In this document: positions 19,273 to 29,455 of the stretch, in pieces
How the letters are laid out: each line of letters opens with the position of its first letter
How positions within the stretch are numbered: the stretch's first letter is position 1
From: Rhodococcus rhodochrous
GTDB lineage: Bacteria > Actinomycetota > Actinomycetes > Mycobacteriales > Mycobacteriaceae
Length of the DNA: 64,000 nucleotides
NCBI RefSeq assembly: GCF_900187265.1
Contig: NZ_LT906450.1
Location: forward strand, 1,293,444-1,357,443
Direction of reading: 5' to 3'
Notes under the pieces: model-generated
Seen by the model: the letters and a program-made list of their open reading frames with translations, nothing else
The model's database searches: none
What the model was told of the DNA's origin: nothing
Program-made: the position numbers and the translations under genes

Positions 19273-19869
19273 TCACCAGACTTCGCCGCCGGTCGCCGAC
19301 ACGGTGAATCCGTGGGCGTCCGTCTCGCACGTGACACCGGTCTTCTCGTCGACGGTGCACGTGAACGGATCGACGGTGAGAGTGCTGCCGTGCGGCAGCG
19401 TCTTCGGGGCACCCCCGAAATCCGTGAACGCGATGTCGCCGATGCTGACCCACTCTCCGGGACCGTCGCCTTCGAGCATCAGGGCGTTCGCGGGCACCAG
19501 CACGTCGGGCGCGCCGCTGCCGGGGACCCGGGGTGCACTCGTCGGCATCGTGCCCTGGCAGCCTGTCAGGGGAGCGGTGTGGACGAGGATGGCGCATCCG
19601 AACTGCCCGCCCGGCGACGCGAAGTAGTACACGCCTTCGCTGGTCGCGGCGTAGTCGTCGGGGTCGACGGGCTTCGGTGCGGCCGTGGTGGTCGTGGTCG
19701 TGGGCGGCGCCGACGAGGTGACGGTGGTGCTTGCCGGCTCGGTGGGTGCTTCGGATGCGATGGCCTCACCCTCCACGCTCCGCGAACACCCTGCCGCGAC
19801 GAGTGCCGCACCCGCGACGACGACGAAGCTGACGAGGCGTGCGCGGCGACTGATCATGCGGGGCAGCAT
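19273..19869 (-). CDS. Secreted lipoprotein, conserved actinobacterial, function unknown
   Basis: A 198-residue precursor. The signal peptide (RRARLVSFVVVAGAALVAAGC) ends in the lipobox VAAGC, so Cys28 should be lipidated. A Thr/Pro/Ala-rich linker (about residues 40-66) follows, then a globular domain with four Cys (FGCAIL, LTGCQG, FTCTV, VTCET) that probably form two disulfides. Starts at 19869 (MLPRM) or 19857 (MISRR) are both possible. Actinobacterial relatives are cell-envelope proteins of unknown role. Confidence 0.75.
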   Translation of the reverse strand: MLPRMISRRARLVSFVVVAGAALVAAGCSRSVEGEAIASEAPTEPASTTVTSSAPPTTTTTTAAPKPVDPDDYAATSEGVYYFASPGGQFGCAILVHTAPLTGCQGTMPTSAPRVPGSGAPDVLVPANALMLEGDGPGEWVSIGDIAFTDFGGAPKTLPHGSTLTVDPFTCTVDEKTGVTCETDAHGFTVSATGGEVW

Positions 19870-19933
19870 AGCGAGCGCCGGGATCGACGCAAGTTCCGCT
19901 CCGATCGGCTCGGAGGCGGTGGCTTCGATCGGC

Positions 19934-20488
19934 TCAGAGCCGGCGCGTCACCCGCGCAGGTACGCCCGTCGCCACGACGTTCGGCGGCAGGTCGCGGGTG
20001 ACCACCGCGCCGGCTCCCACGACGGTGTTCTCGCCGATCGTGACGCCCGGTCCGACGATCGCGCCACCGCCGAGCCACACGTTGTCGCCGATCGTGATCG
20101 GTTGCGCCGATTCCCACTTCGCGCGGCGGAGATCGGGATCGAGCGGATGAGTGGGGGTGAGGAGTTGCACGTTCGGGCCGATCTGCACGTCCGAGCCGAT
20201 CGTGATCGGCGCGACGTCGAGCATGATCGCGCCGAAGTTGACGAATGTTCCGTTCCCCACGGTGATCCGGTACCCGTAATCCACCTGCAGTGGCGGCCGG
20301 ATCTCCACGTCGTCACCGATCGAGTCGAACAACTCCTCGAGCAGCGCGCGACGCGCATCCGGATCCGCTGCGCTCGACGCGTTGTACTTCTCGGTCAGCA
20401 GCGCTGCCCGCAGCGCGTCGGCGGCGAGTTCGGGATCGTCGGCGATGTAGAGTTCGCCGGCCAGCATCCGTTCCTTCTGCTCGCCCAC
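19934..20488 (-). CDS. Sugar O-acetyltransferase (maltose/galactoside acetyltransferase type)
   Basis: A 184-residue left-handed beta-helix (hexapeptide repeat) acetyltransferase that moves acetyl from acetyl-CoA to a sugar hydroxyl. The N-terminal Maa/LacA region begins EQKERMLAGELYIADDPEL. LDVAPITIGSDVQIGPNVQLLTPTHP includes the catalytic His. The coil ends in GVPARVTRRL. The GTG at 20488 has a GGAAGGA site. It lies just downstream of the polyol ABC operon, co-oriented with a 21-bp gap, so it may be the last gene of that operon. Confidence 0.88.
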   Translation of the reverse strand: MGEQKERMLAGELYIADDPELAADALRAALLTEKYNASSAADPDARRALLEELFDSIGDDVEIRPPLQVDYGYRITVGNGTFVNFGAIMLDVAPITIGSDVQIGPNVQLLTPTHPLDPDLRRAKWESAQPITIGDNVWLGGGAIVGPGVTIGENTVVGAGAVVTRDLPPNVVATGVPARVTRRL

Positions 20489-20509
20489 AGTGATCCTTCC
20501 GTCGCCGGG

Positions 20510-21589
<1,080 letters not shown>

Positions 21590-21622
21590 GATGGAAGTCC
21601 TTGCTGGTAAAGGGAATCGGGT

Positions 21623-22513
21623 CTACTTGATGGCGCCGAACGACAGGCCGCGCACGAGCTTGTTCTGGGCGAGCCAGCCCGCGAGCACGACGGGCAGCGC
21701 CGCCATCGTCGCGGCGGCGGAGAGCCGGGCCCAGTACAGGCCCTCACCGGTGATGAAACCGACGAGGAAGACGGGAATCGTCTGCGCCTGGACGGCGGTC
21801 AGGTTGACGGCGAAGAAGAACTCGTTCCACGAGAAGATCACGCAGATCAGGGCGGTCGCGGCGATGCCGGGGGAGACGAGCGGGAGGATCAGCTCGCGTA
21901 CCGCCGTCCACAGGCTCGCGCCGTCCATGCTCGCCGCCTCGAGCAGCTCGCCCGGGACCTCGAGGAAGAACGACCGCATCATCCATACCGCGATGGGCAG
22001 GTTCATCGCCGTGTACAGGATGATCAGGGCCCAGATGTTGTCGAGCAGACCGACGTTCGCGACGATCACGTATAGCGGGATGATCGCCGCGACGATGGGC
22101 AGCATCTTCGTGCTGATGAAGAAGAACAACACGTCCTTGGTCTTCTTCACCGGCCGCAGCGACAGCGCGAAGGCCGCCGGCACGCCGAGCAGCAGGACCA
22201 GCACCGTCGAGACGATGGTGGCGAAGGCCGAGTTGAGCAGGGCCGTGCCCACTCCGGTCTCGAACACCGCCCGGAACTGGTCGAGGGTGGGGGTGAAGAA
22301 GAACTTCGGTGGGTCGGAGTAGGCGTCGGCCTCCTGCTTGAAGGCGGTGAGCACCATCCAGAAGACCGGGAAGAAGAATCCGATGGCGGCGATCCACGCG
22401 ACCACACCCCAGGGATTGAACTTGCGGTTCTTGCGTTTCCGGGCCGTGCGCATGACACGGCTGGTGGGTGCCGTGGTGTCCGAAGCTTGCGGCTCCGTGG
22501 CCGTGGTGCTCAT
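21623..22513 (-). CDS. Carbohydrate ABC transporter permease (MalG type)
   Basis: A 296-residue inner-membrane permease with six predicted membrane segments. The EAA loop is EAASMDGASLWTAVRELILPLVSPG. The ATG at 22513 has AAGGAGG 7 nt upstream and overlaps the stop of the first permease gene by 4 bp (ATGA). It pairs with the 22510-23475 protein to form the channel of the polyol importer. Confidence 0.92.
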   Translation of the reverse strand: MSTTATEPQASDTTAPTSRVMRTARKRKNRKFNPWGVVAWIAAIGFFFPVFWMVLTAFKQEADAYSDPPKFFFTPTLDQFRAVFETGVGTALLNSAFATIVSTVLVLLLGVPAAFALSLRPVKKTKDVLFFFISTKMLPIVAAIIPLYVIVANVGLLDNIWALIILYTAMNLPIAVWMMRSFFLEVPGELLEAASMDGASLWTAVRELILPLVSPGIAATALICVIFSWNEFFFAVNLTAVQAQTIPVFLVGFITGEGLYWARLSAAATMAALPVVLAGWLAQNKLVRGLSFGAIK

Positions 22514-23475
22514 GCCGCTTCCTCCTTGCCGGTGAACGATGTGAAGATCAGGCGCAGTGCGAAGGTGGCGATGACGATCGTGCCGATGACGACCACGACG
22601 CCCATTGCCGCCGCCTGGCCGATGTCGAAGCCGAGGAACGCGCGCTGGTAGATGTAGAACGGCAGGTTGGAGCTGGCCGTGCCGGGGCCGCCCTGGGTCA
22701 TCATGTAGATCGCGTCGAATGTGTTCACCAGGTAGATCGCGCCGAGAACGGTGCCGAGTTCGATGAACCGGCGCAGGTGCGGCAGCGTCAGTTCCCGGAA
22801 CAGGGCGAAGGCTCCGGCGCCGTCGACGCGGCCGGCCTCGAGGATGTCGCGGGGCATCGATTGCAGGCCGGCGAGGATGAGCAGCATCATGAACGGCGTC
22901 CACTGCCACACCAGCGCGACCATCACGGCAGGGAGCGGGAACCGGCTCACCCAGTCGACCTGCTCGACCCCGAACGGGGAGAGGACGAAGTTGACGATGC
23001 CGAAGACGGGATCGAACATCGACGTCTTCCAGATCAGCGCACTGGCGACCGGGGTGACGAGGAACGGTGTGATCAGCAGGGTCCGTGCGACACCGCGTCC
23101 GAGGAATGCCCGGTCGAGCAGGAGTGCGAGGAGCAGCCCGAGTATCACGGAGATCAGGACCGTGCCGACGATGAGGATCACCGTGTTCAGGGCGACCTGC
23201 CAGAACTGGCTGTCCTGGAAGACGTCGACGTAGTTCTGGAGGCCGACGAACCGGCGGGAGCCGGGGCTGACGAGGTTCCACGACTGGGTCGAGTAGTAGA
23301 GCGTGAACAGGAACGGGACCTGGGTGACCACGATCGTGAAGATCAGGGCCGGGAGCAGGGGTCCGCGTCGGCGCCATCCTTCGGCCCGCGAGATCTGCTC
23401 CTCCTTCGCTTCCCGTACGGCGCGGATGCGCTCGTCGGCGTCCGGCGCGGGACGCTGCGCTGCAGGTGCGGTCAT
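22510..23475 (-). CDS. Carbohydrate ABC transporter permease (MalF type)
   Basis: A 321-residue permease. A cytoplasmic N-terminal segment of about 40 residues is followed by six membrane segments and the EAA loop EAGRVDGAGAFALFRELTLPHLR. The partial sequence MTQGGPGTASSNLPFYIY is typical of sorbitol/mannitol (SmoF-like) permeases. It overlaps the binding-protein gene by 4 bp and the next permease by 4 bp, so the three are translationally coupled. Confidence 0.92.
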   Translation of the reverse strand: MTAPAAQRPAPDADERIRAVREAKEEQISRAEGWRRRGPLLPALIFTIVVTQVPFLFTLYYSTQSWNLVSPGSRRFVGLQNYVDVFQDSQFWQVALNTVILIVGTVLISVILGLLLALLLDRAFLGRGVARTLLITPFLVTPVASALIWKTSMFDPVFGIVNFVLSPFGVEQVDWVSRFPLPAVMVALVWQWTPFMMLLILAGLQSMPRDILEAGRVDGAGAFALFRELTLPHLRRFIELGTVLGAIYLVNTFDAIYMMTQGGPGTASSNLPFYIYQRAFLGFDIGQAAAMGVVVVIGTIVIATFALRLIFTSFTGKEEAA

Positions 23476-24827
23476 GACGTCTTCTCCCGGTAGGTCGCGC
23501 CGACGGCCTCGGCGTACTTCTGTGCCTGGTCGAGGGCTTCCTCGACGCTCTGCCGTCCGGCGATGGCGGCGCTGATCTGCTGGCTGACCCGGGTGCCGAG
23601 ATCCTGGAACTCGGGGATGGCCACGAACTGGATGCCCGTGTACGGGACGGGGTCGACCGTGGGGTTCTGCTGGTCGGCTCCTTCGATGGATTCGAGGGTG
23701 ATCGGGCCGTAGGCCGCGGCAGCCTCGGCGTATTCGGGGATCTCGTAGGTCGACAGTCGGCTGCCCGGCGGCACCCGCTCCCAGCCGAGCTGCTCACCGA
23801 CGGTGCGCAGGTACTGCTGGTCGGTCATCCACGAGATGAACTTCCAGGCGTCCTCGGTGTGCTCGCTGCTCGCCGGGATACCGAGTGACCACGTGTAGAG
23901 CCAGCCCGAGGGGTCCTTCTCCTGGACGGGGGCGGCCGCGTAGCCGATCTTGCCGACGACATTGCTCGAGGCGGGATCCTCGAGGGTCGAGACGGCGGAG
24001 GTGGAGTCGTACCACATGGCGACGCGTCCCTGCGCGAGTTGCGTTGCGCACTCGCTGAATCCGCTCGTCGCAGCGCCGGGCTGACCGTACTCGCGGACGA
24101 GGTCGACGTAGAACTGCACCGCCTCGCGCACCTCGGGGCTGTTCAGCTGCGCATTCCAGTTCTCGTCGAACCACCGTCCACCGAAGGTGTTGATGACGGT
24201 GTCGAGCGGTGCGAGCAGCTCACCCCAGCCGGGCTTGCCGCGCAGGCAGATGCCGTTGATGTCGGGGCCGTCGAGTTGCGCTGCGGCCTCGGCGACCTCG
24301 GTCCAGGTCGGCGGGTCGGACAGTGTGATGCCGGCCTGTTCGAACAGGTCCTTGCGGTACATCAGGAATGACGATTCGCCGTAGAAGGGCACCGAGTACA
24401 TGTCGCCCTCGTACGAGAGTGCTTCGCGCAGAGAGGGAATGATGTCGTCGGCGTCGTAGCCGTCGGTCTGCTCGATGTACGGTGACAGGTTCGTGAGCCA
24501 GCCGTACTCCGCCCACTGGGGAGTCTCGTAGTTGCTGATCATCACGACGTCGAACTCGCCACCGCCCATCGCCGTGGACGCGGTGATCTTGGCGCGCGCC
24601 TCGTTCTCGGAGAGGGTGACGAACTTCAGGTCGATCTCCGGGTTCTCGGCCTCGAACTGCGAGGCGAGTTGCCGGGCGTCCTGCATCTGTGAGTTCGACA
24701 CCATCGCGATGGTGACGGTGCGGCCGGACGTACCGATCGATCCTGCACCGGCACAACCGGTCAGTGCGACGCTCAGGGCCACGGCTCCTGCCGCGGCCGC
24801 GCGGATGGATCTTCTTGCTGTAGGCAC
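23472..24827 (-). CDS. Extracellular polyol/sugar-binding lipoprotein (family 1 SBP)
   Basis: A 451-residue binding protein with a signal peptide and lipobox LTGC (Cys25), so it is anchored outside the membrane. TIAMVSNSQMQDARQLASQFEAENP begins the mature family-1 solute-binding fold. EFDVVMISNYETPQWAEYGWL and VPFYGESSFLMYRKDLF resemble sorbitol/mannitol-binding proteins. Neighbouring mannitol- and sorbitol-type dehydrogenases support a polyol ligand. It starts 11 bp after the regulator stop. Confidence 0.9.
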   Translation of the reverse strand: MPTARRSIRAAAAGAVALSVALTGCAGAGSIGTSGRTVTIAMVSNSQMQDARQLASQFEAENPEIDLKFVTLSENEARAKITASTAMGGGEFDVVMISNYETPQWAEYGWLTNLSPYIEQTDGYDADDIIPSLREALSYEGDMYSVPFYGESSFLMYRKDLFEQAGITLSDPPTWTEVAEAAAQLDGPDINGICLRGKPGWGELLAPLDTVINTFGGRWFDENWNAQLNSPEVREAVQFYVDLVREYGQPGAATSGFSECATQLAQGRVAMWYDSTSAVSTLEDPASSNVVGKIGYAAAPVQEKDPSGWLYTWSLGIPASSEHTEDAWKFISWMTDQQYLRTVGEQLGWERVPPGSRLSTYEIPEYAEAAAAYGPITLESIEGADQQNPTVDPVPYTGIQFVAIPEFQDLGTRVSQQISAAIAGRQSVEEALDQAQKYAEAVGATYREKTS

Positions 24828-24838
24828 GATGGTCTACC

Positions 24839-25900
24839 TCATTTCGGTGGTGCCTCGTCCTTCGGGGTGCCGTTCTCGAGGGCGTGGTCGGGATGGTCGA
24901 GCAGATACTGGGCGCACGCGATGTCGCAGACGAGCATGTTCGCGAGACCGCCTCGGAGAGCACCGAGTACAGCGCGGTGCTTGGACTGCCCGCCGGTGAC
25001 GAGAATGGTGGCGGGGCAGTCGCGGACGTCGTCGAGGGGCACCGACATGGTTCGGGTCTCGAGTTCGCCGTGCACGGGGGTGCCGTCGGCGCGGAAGAAC
25101 CGGCCGCCGATCTCGCCGACCGCACCGAGGCCGTCGAGTTCGTGGAGCATCGTGGTGTCGAGGAAGCTGCCCTCGAACAGGGTGGTCGAGGTCGACACCG
25201 CGCCCACACCGAAGAGCATCACCTCGGCGCGGCGCCCGACCTCGAGCGTGCGGGAGATCAACGAGTCGGCGTGCATCGATGCGACCGTGGACGGATCGGC
25301 GTACAGCGGTGTGGGAAGCCGGAGCGGTTGCGCCCGAAGTTGTTCGGCGCAGCGACCGAGGACGAACTCGGTGCCGGTCTGGTAGGCGCTCGTGGAGATG
25401 GATCCGTCGAGCTGGACGATCGTCGCGCAACTCGCGACACCCGACGGAAGGGCCTGTGCCACAGCGACGGTCTCCGGGCCCCATGTGAATCCGAGGGTGT
25501 CGGAGGGGCGGAGGCGCCGGGTGAGCAGGCCGGCGGCGGCGCGCCCGAGGGCGGCGAAGCTCGCGGAGTCCTCGATCGGGCCGGCGTCGTCGACGCGACG
25601 CCCGACCACTACGGCCTCGACGAGCCCGTAGCGCTCCTCGAGTGCCCGTTCGGTCTCGGCGTGCAGGTCGTCGCGCCAGGTGGGTGGCACGGTGACCTCG
25701 ATGCGCACCAGGCCCTGGGCGCGAGCCCGCGCGACGAGCCGGCCGGCGGTGGGGCGGGAGACGCCGAGACGCTGCGCCACCTCGGCCTGCGTGAGGCCGT
25801 CGAGGTAGTAGAGCGTCGCGGCCCGCACGGCGAGACGGAGATCCTCGGTGGATACCGGGCTCTCCGTGTCCGGGATGTTGGTGGGGCCGGGGGCGGTCAC
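24839..25900 (-). CDS. Sugar-binding transcriptional regulator, SorC/DeoR family
   Basis: A 353-residue regulator. An N-terminal helix-turn-helix (LTQAEVAQRLGVSRPTAGRLVARARAQGLV, about residues 36-65) is joined to a SorC-type sugar-phosphate-binding domain (residues 90-340). The GTG at 25900 follows AAGGAG. It is the first gene of the leftward importer operon and divergent from the dehydrogenase operon. It is therefore likely to control both arms through the repeats at 25937-25971 in response to a polyol or its phosphorylated product. Confidence 0.9.
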   Translation of the reverse strand: MTAPGPTNIPDTESPVSTEDLRLAVRAATLYYLDGLTQAEVAQRLGVSRPTAGRLVARARAQGLVRIEVTVPPTWRDDLHAETERALEERYGLVEAVVVGRRVDDAGPIEDSASFAALGRAAAGLLTRRLRPSDTLGFTWGPETVAVAQALPSGVASCATIVQLDGSISTSAYQTGTEFVLGRCAEQLRAQPLRLPTPLYADPSTVASMHADSLISRTLEVGRRAEVMLFGVGAVSTSTTLFEGSFLDTTMLHELDGLGAVGEIGGRFFRADGTPVHGELETRTMSVPLDDVRDCPATILVTGGQSKHRAVLGALRGGLANMLVCDIACAQYLLDHPDHALENGTPKDEAPPK

Positions 25901-25936
25901 GAGCTCTCCTTGGTGCGAGCAGTATTCAACGCTCCG

Positions 25937-25971
25937 TGAGCATCTGCTCAGGGGTGCGTGCATCTGCTCAG
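25937..25971. promoter_or_regulatory. Tandem operator-like repeats between the two polyol arms
   Basis: TGAGCATCTGCTCA (25937-25950) is a perfect 6-2-6 inverted repeat. GCATCTGCTCAG recurs exactly 20 bp later (25940-25951 and 25960-25971), about two helical turns. The second copy keeps only the right half of the palindrome well. The location between the regulator gene and the dehydrogenase operon makes this the best candidate binding site for the SorC-type regulator. Confidence 0.7.
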
Positions 25972-25991
25972 TACGTTAGCATCGCAGTGTG
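25972..25991 (+). promoter_or_regulatory. Possible -10 element for a leaderless polyol dehydrogenase transcript
   Basis: TAGCAT at 25977-25982 fits the actinobacterial TAnnnT -10 pattern and ends 6 nt before the GTG at 25989. No Shine-Dalgarno sequence precedes that GTG. Together these suggest a leaderless mRNA whose promoter is overlapped by the operator repeats. No convincing -35 is seen. Confidence 0.4.
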
Positions 25992-27047
25992 ACCCACACA
26001 ACAGTTCGCCCGACGCTCCCGGACACGATGCGTGCCGCCGTGCTTCTCGAACCGGGCCGCATCGAGATGCAGGAACGGCCACTACCTGCACCGGAGCCCG
26101 GCGACGTCCTCGTCCGGGTGACCACCGTGGGGGTGTGCGGTTCGGACGCGCACTACTACCGCGAAGGACGTATCGGCGAGTTCGTCGTGACCGATCCGAT
26201 CGTGCTCGGCCACGAGGCGTCCGGGGTCGTGGTCGCGGTCGGAGACGGTGTTCCGCAGAGCCGGATCGGCGAGCGGGTCTCGATCGAACCGCAACGCCCC
26301 GACCCGCTCACCGAGGAGACGCGCCGCGGCGACTACAACCTGTGCCCGCACATGCGCTTCTACGCCACACCGCCCGTCGACGGCGCGCTGTGCGAGTACG
26401 TCACCATCGGGGCGGCCTTCGCGCATCCCGTTCCGGACACGGTGTCCGACGACGCCGCCGCCCTGTGCGAGCCGCTGTCGGTCGGTATCGCGGCCGTCCG
26501 GAAGGCCCGTGTCACCGCCGGCTCACGAGTCCTCGTCACCGGCGCCGGGCCCGTCGGCATCGTCGTCGCACAGGTCGCGCGCGCCTTCGGTGCGGTCGAG
26601 GTCGTCGTCACCGACCTCGACGAGCGACGACGCGAGACCGCACAGTCGTTCGGGGCGAGCGCTGCGCTCGATCCCCGCGTCGACGACCCGTCGGCCCTGC
26701 GCGTGGACGCCTACATCGACGCGTCCGGCGCCCCCGCCGCCGTCGACTCGGGTATCCGCGCGGTCCGTCCCGGCGGCACCGTCGTCCTCGTCGGATCCGG
26801 CGCCGAGACGATGACCCTGCCGGTGCAGCTGGTCCAGAACCGCGAACTGATCCTGACCGGCGTGTTCCGTTACGCGAACACGTGGCCGACCGCGCTCGCG
26901 CTCCTCGGGGCGGGCCGGGTCGATCTCGACTCGATGGTCACCGCCCGGTTCCCCCTCGACAAGACCGCCGACGCACTCGAATCCGATCGCACACCCGGAA
27001 ACATCAAGGCCGTCGTGGACGTGACCGATCCGGCGGGAAAGGACTGA
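25989..27047 (+). CDS. Zinc-dependent polyol dehydrogenase (sorbitol/xylitol dehydrogenase type)
   Basis: A 352-residue medium-chain dehydrogenase oxidising a polyol to a ketose with NAD+. Catalytic zinc ligands are Cys50 in [11 protein letters not shown], His in LGHEASG and Glu in the following GERVSIEPQ region. The structural-zinc Cys cluster is absent ([13 protein letters not shown]), as in sorbitol dehydrogenases. The coenzyme motif is GAGPVGIV near 180. The GTG at 25989 has no ribosome site. It starts the rightward polyol operon, 6 bp ahead of the mannitol dehydrogenase gene. Confidence 0.9.
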   Translation: MTHTTVRPTLPDTMRAAVLLEPGRIEMQERPLPAPEPGDVLVRVTTVGVCGSDAHYYREGRIGEFVVTDPIVLGHEASGVVVAVGDGVPQSRIGERVSIEPQRPDPLTEETRRGDYNLCPHMRFYATPPVDGALCEYVTIGAAFAHPVPDTVSDDAAALCEPLSVGIAAVRKARVTAGSRVLVTGAGPVGIVVAQVARAFGAVEVVVTDLDERRRETAQSFGASAALDPRVDDPSALRVDAYIDASGAPAAVDSGIRAVRPGGTVVLVGSGAETMTLPVQLVQNRELILTGVFRYANTWPTALALLGAGRVDLDSMVTARFPLDKTADALESDRTPGNIKAVVDVTDPAGKD

Positions 27048-27053
27048 AGATCC

Positions 27054-28526
27054 ATGCACGTGAACGAGCAAACGCTTCCCGAGCTGGGTGTGCCCGTCCC
27101 GAGTTACAGTCGGGACGACGTCTCCGTCGGCATCGTGCACTTCGGTGTGGGCGGATTCCACCGCGCGCATCAGGCGATGTACGTAGACCGGCTCCTCGAA
27201 CAGGGGAAGGCGAAGGAATGGGGTATCTGCGGCGTCGGGGTGCTCCCCGGTGATCGCCGCATGCAGGAGGCACTCGCCGCGCAGGACCACCTGTACACGC
27301 TGGTGCTCACCCATCCCGACGGCACGTGGGAGCCGCGGGTGATCGGCTCGATCGTCGACTATCGTTACGCTCCCGACGATCCCGAGGCCGTCATCGAGTT
27401 GCTCGCGGCCCCGACCACCCGGATCATCTCGCTGACCGTCACCGAGGGCGGCTACAACATCCGTCACGACACCGGCGAGTTCGACGTCGACGATCCGGCC
27501 GTGCAACACGATTTGCGGTCCGGTGAACCCCCGGCCACCGTCTTCGGTCTCGTCACCGAGGCTCTCGCCCGGCGTCGGGAGCGGGCACTGCGCGCCCCGA
27601 CGGTGATGTCGTGCGACAACATCGAGGGCAACGGAAGCGTCGCGCGTCGCGTCTTCACCGAATACGCGCGCCTTCTGAACCCGGATCTCGCGGAGTGGAT
27701 CTCCGAGCACGTCCGCTTCCCGAACTCGATGGTCGACCGGATCACCCCGGTGACCACCGACGAGGTGGTCTCGGCGTTGTCCGAACGCTTCGACGTGCAG
27801 GACCGCTGGCCGGTCGCCGCCGAGCCCTTCACCTCCTGGGTCCTCGAGGAGGCCTTCGCCGACGGGCGCCCGCCTTTCGAGGATGCGGGAGTGCAGATCG
27901 TCGACGACGTCGCTCCCTACGAGCTGATGAAGTTGCGTCTGCTCAACGCGGGTCATCAGGGGCTCTGCTATTTCGCGTATCTCATGGGATACCGGCTCGT
28001 CCACGAGGCCGCACAGGATCCGCTCCTCGCCGGATTCGTCCGTGCCTACATGGACACCGACGCGACGCCGACCCTGAAACCGGTGCCGGGCATCGATCTC
28101 GACGAGTACAAGACCACCCTCATCGAGAGGTTCGCGAACCCCGAGATCCGGGACACGATCGCCCGCTTGTGCGCCGAGTCGTCCGACCGCATCCCGAAGT
28201 GGCTGGTGCCGGTGATCCGGGAGAACCTGGCCACCGGTGGTCACGTGCAGTCGTCCGCGGCGATCGTCGCCTCGTGGGCGCGCTACGCCGAAGGCGTCGA
28301 CGAACAGGGGCAACCGATCGAGGTGGTCGACCGGCTCGCCGACACGCTCGTCCCGATCGCGCGACGACAACTCACGCATCCCACTGCTTTCATCGAGAAC
28401 ACCGAGGTCTTCGGTGATCTCGCGCAGAACCACCGCTTCGTCGACGCCTACACCTGGGCGCTCAACGCCCTGCACAACGACGGCGCCCGCGCCACCCTGA
28501 AAGAACTTCCGGGAGAGCCGGAATGA
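27054..28526 (+). CDS. Mannitol 2-dehydrogenase family protein (mannitol/arabitol to fructose/xylulose)
   Basis: A 490-residue long-chain polyol dehydrogenase. N-terminal NAD fold IVHFGVGGFHRAHQAMYVD. The active-site block MKLRLLNAGHQ carries the catalytic Lys (about residue 292), and NSMVDRITP is the family signature. It should oxidise D-mannitol to D-fructose or D-arabitol to D-xylulose. The downstream fructokinase and xylulokinase match both products. It overlaps the kinase gene by 4 bp. Confidence 0.92.
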   Translation: MHVNEQTLPELGVPVPSYSRDDVSVGIVHFGVGGFHRAHQAMYVDRLLEQGKAKEWGICGVGVLPGDRRMQEALAAQDHLYTLVLTHPDGTWEPRVIGSIVDYRYAPDDPEAVIELLAAPTTRIISLTVTEGGYNIRHDTGEFDVDDPAVQHDLRSGEPPATVFGLVTEALARRRERALRAPTVMSCDNIEGNGSVARRVFTEYARLLNPDLAEWISEHVRFPNSMVDRITPVTTDEVVSALSERFDVQDRWPVAAEPFTSWVLEEAFADGRPPFEDAGVQIVDDVAPYELMKLRLLNAGHQGLCYFAYLMGYRLVHEAAQDPLLAGFVRAYMDTDATPTLKPVPGIDLDEYKTTLIERFANPEIRDTIARLCAESSDRIPKWLVPVIRENLATGGHVQSSAAIVASWARYAEGVDEQGQPIEVVDRLADTLVPIARRQLTHPTAFIENTEVFGDLAQNHRFVDAYTWALNALHNDGARATLKELPGEPE

Positions 28527-29455
28527 ACGGCCACGCGCTCGTCGTCGGAGAAGCCCTCGTCGACATCGTCCACCGCGGCGGTGCCGAACCCGTCGAGCAT
28601 GTGGGCGGGAGCCCGCTCAACGTCGCGCTGGGTCTGGGGCGGCTCGACCGGCCCGTGCAGTTCACGACACGCGTCGGCACCGACGCCCGCGGACGGCGGA
28701 TCGTCGACCATCTCGCGGCCTCCGGTGTGTCGTTGACGCCGGGCAGCGCGGCAGCCGAGCGCACAGCGACCGCGCAGGCGGAGATCGACGAGAAGGGTTC
28801 CGCGAAGTACGAATTCGATATCGTCTGGGATCCGGTCGAGCCACCACCGTCGGTGGACGCCGTGCTCGTGCACACCGGATCCATCGCGACGGTGCTCGAA
28901 CCCGGTTGTGAACTCGTCGCCGAACTCGTCGCGCAGCAGGCAGGAACGTCCACGGTGAGCTTCGACCCGAACGTCCGCCCGGCACTGATCGACGACCCGG
29001 CGTGTGGGCGGGAACGGATCGAACGCCTCGTCTCGCTCGCCGATGTGGTCAAGGCCAGCGACGAGGACCTGACGTGGTTCGCACCCGACCGCGATCCCCT
29101 CGACACCGCACGGGACTGGCTCTCGCGAGGGCCGGCGATCGTCGCGGTGACCCGCGGAGAACGCGGTGCGGTGGCGCTGTGTGCGGCCGGAACCGTCGAG
29201 GTGCCCGCCGTGCGGGTCGAGGTTGTCGACACCGTCGGGGCAGGCGACGCCTTCACCACCGGTCTGCTCGACGGATTGTGGACCTGCGGACTCCTCGGCG
29301 CCGATAATCGGGAACCGCTGCGCGGCATCGGGATCGACGACCTGCGCGACGTGCTCGACACCGCCGCGTGGACGTCCGGTCTGACCGTCGCGCGCGCCGG
29401 CGCCGACCTGCCCACGCTGGCCGACCGTACCGCGGCCCGGGAGGCGGCACGATGA
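28523..29455 (+). CDS. PfkB-family sugar kinase (fructokinase-like)
   Basis: A 310-residue ribokinase-family kinase. The N-terminal substrate signature is [14 protein letters not shown]. The C-terminal PfkB signature is [14 protein letters not shown], with the catalytic Asp in GAGD near residue 242. The ATG overlaps the mannitol dehydrogenase stop (ATGA) and the gene in turn overlaps xylB. In this operon it most likely phosphorylates fructose produced from mannitol or sorbitol. Confidence 0.9.
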   Translation: MNGHALVVGEALVDIVHRGGAEPVEHVGGSPLNVALGLGRLDRPVQFTTRVGTDARGRRIVDHLAASGVSLTPGSAAAERTATAQAEIDEKGSAKYEFDIVWDPVEPPPSVDAVLVHTGSIATVLEPGCELVAELVAQQAGTSTVSFDPNVRPALIDDPACGRERIERLVSLADVVKASDEDLTWFAPDRDPLDTARDWLSRGPAIVAVTRGERGAVALCAAGTVEVPAVRVEVVDTVGAGDAFTTGLLDGLWTCGLLGADNREPLRGIGIDDLRDVLDTAAWTSGLTVARAGADLPTLADRTAAREAAR

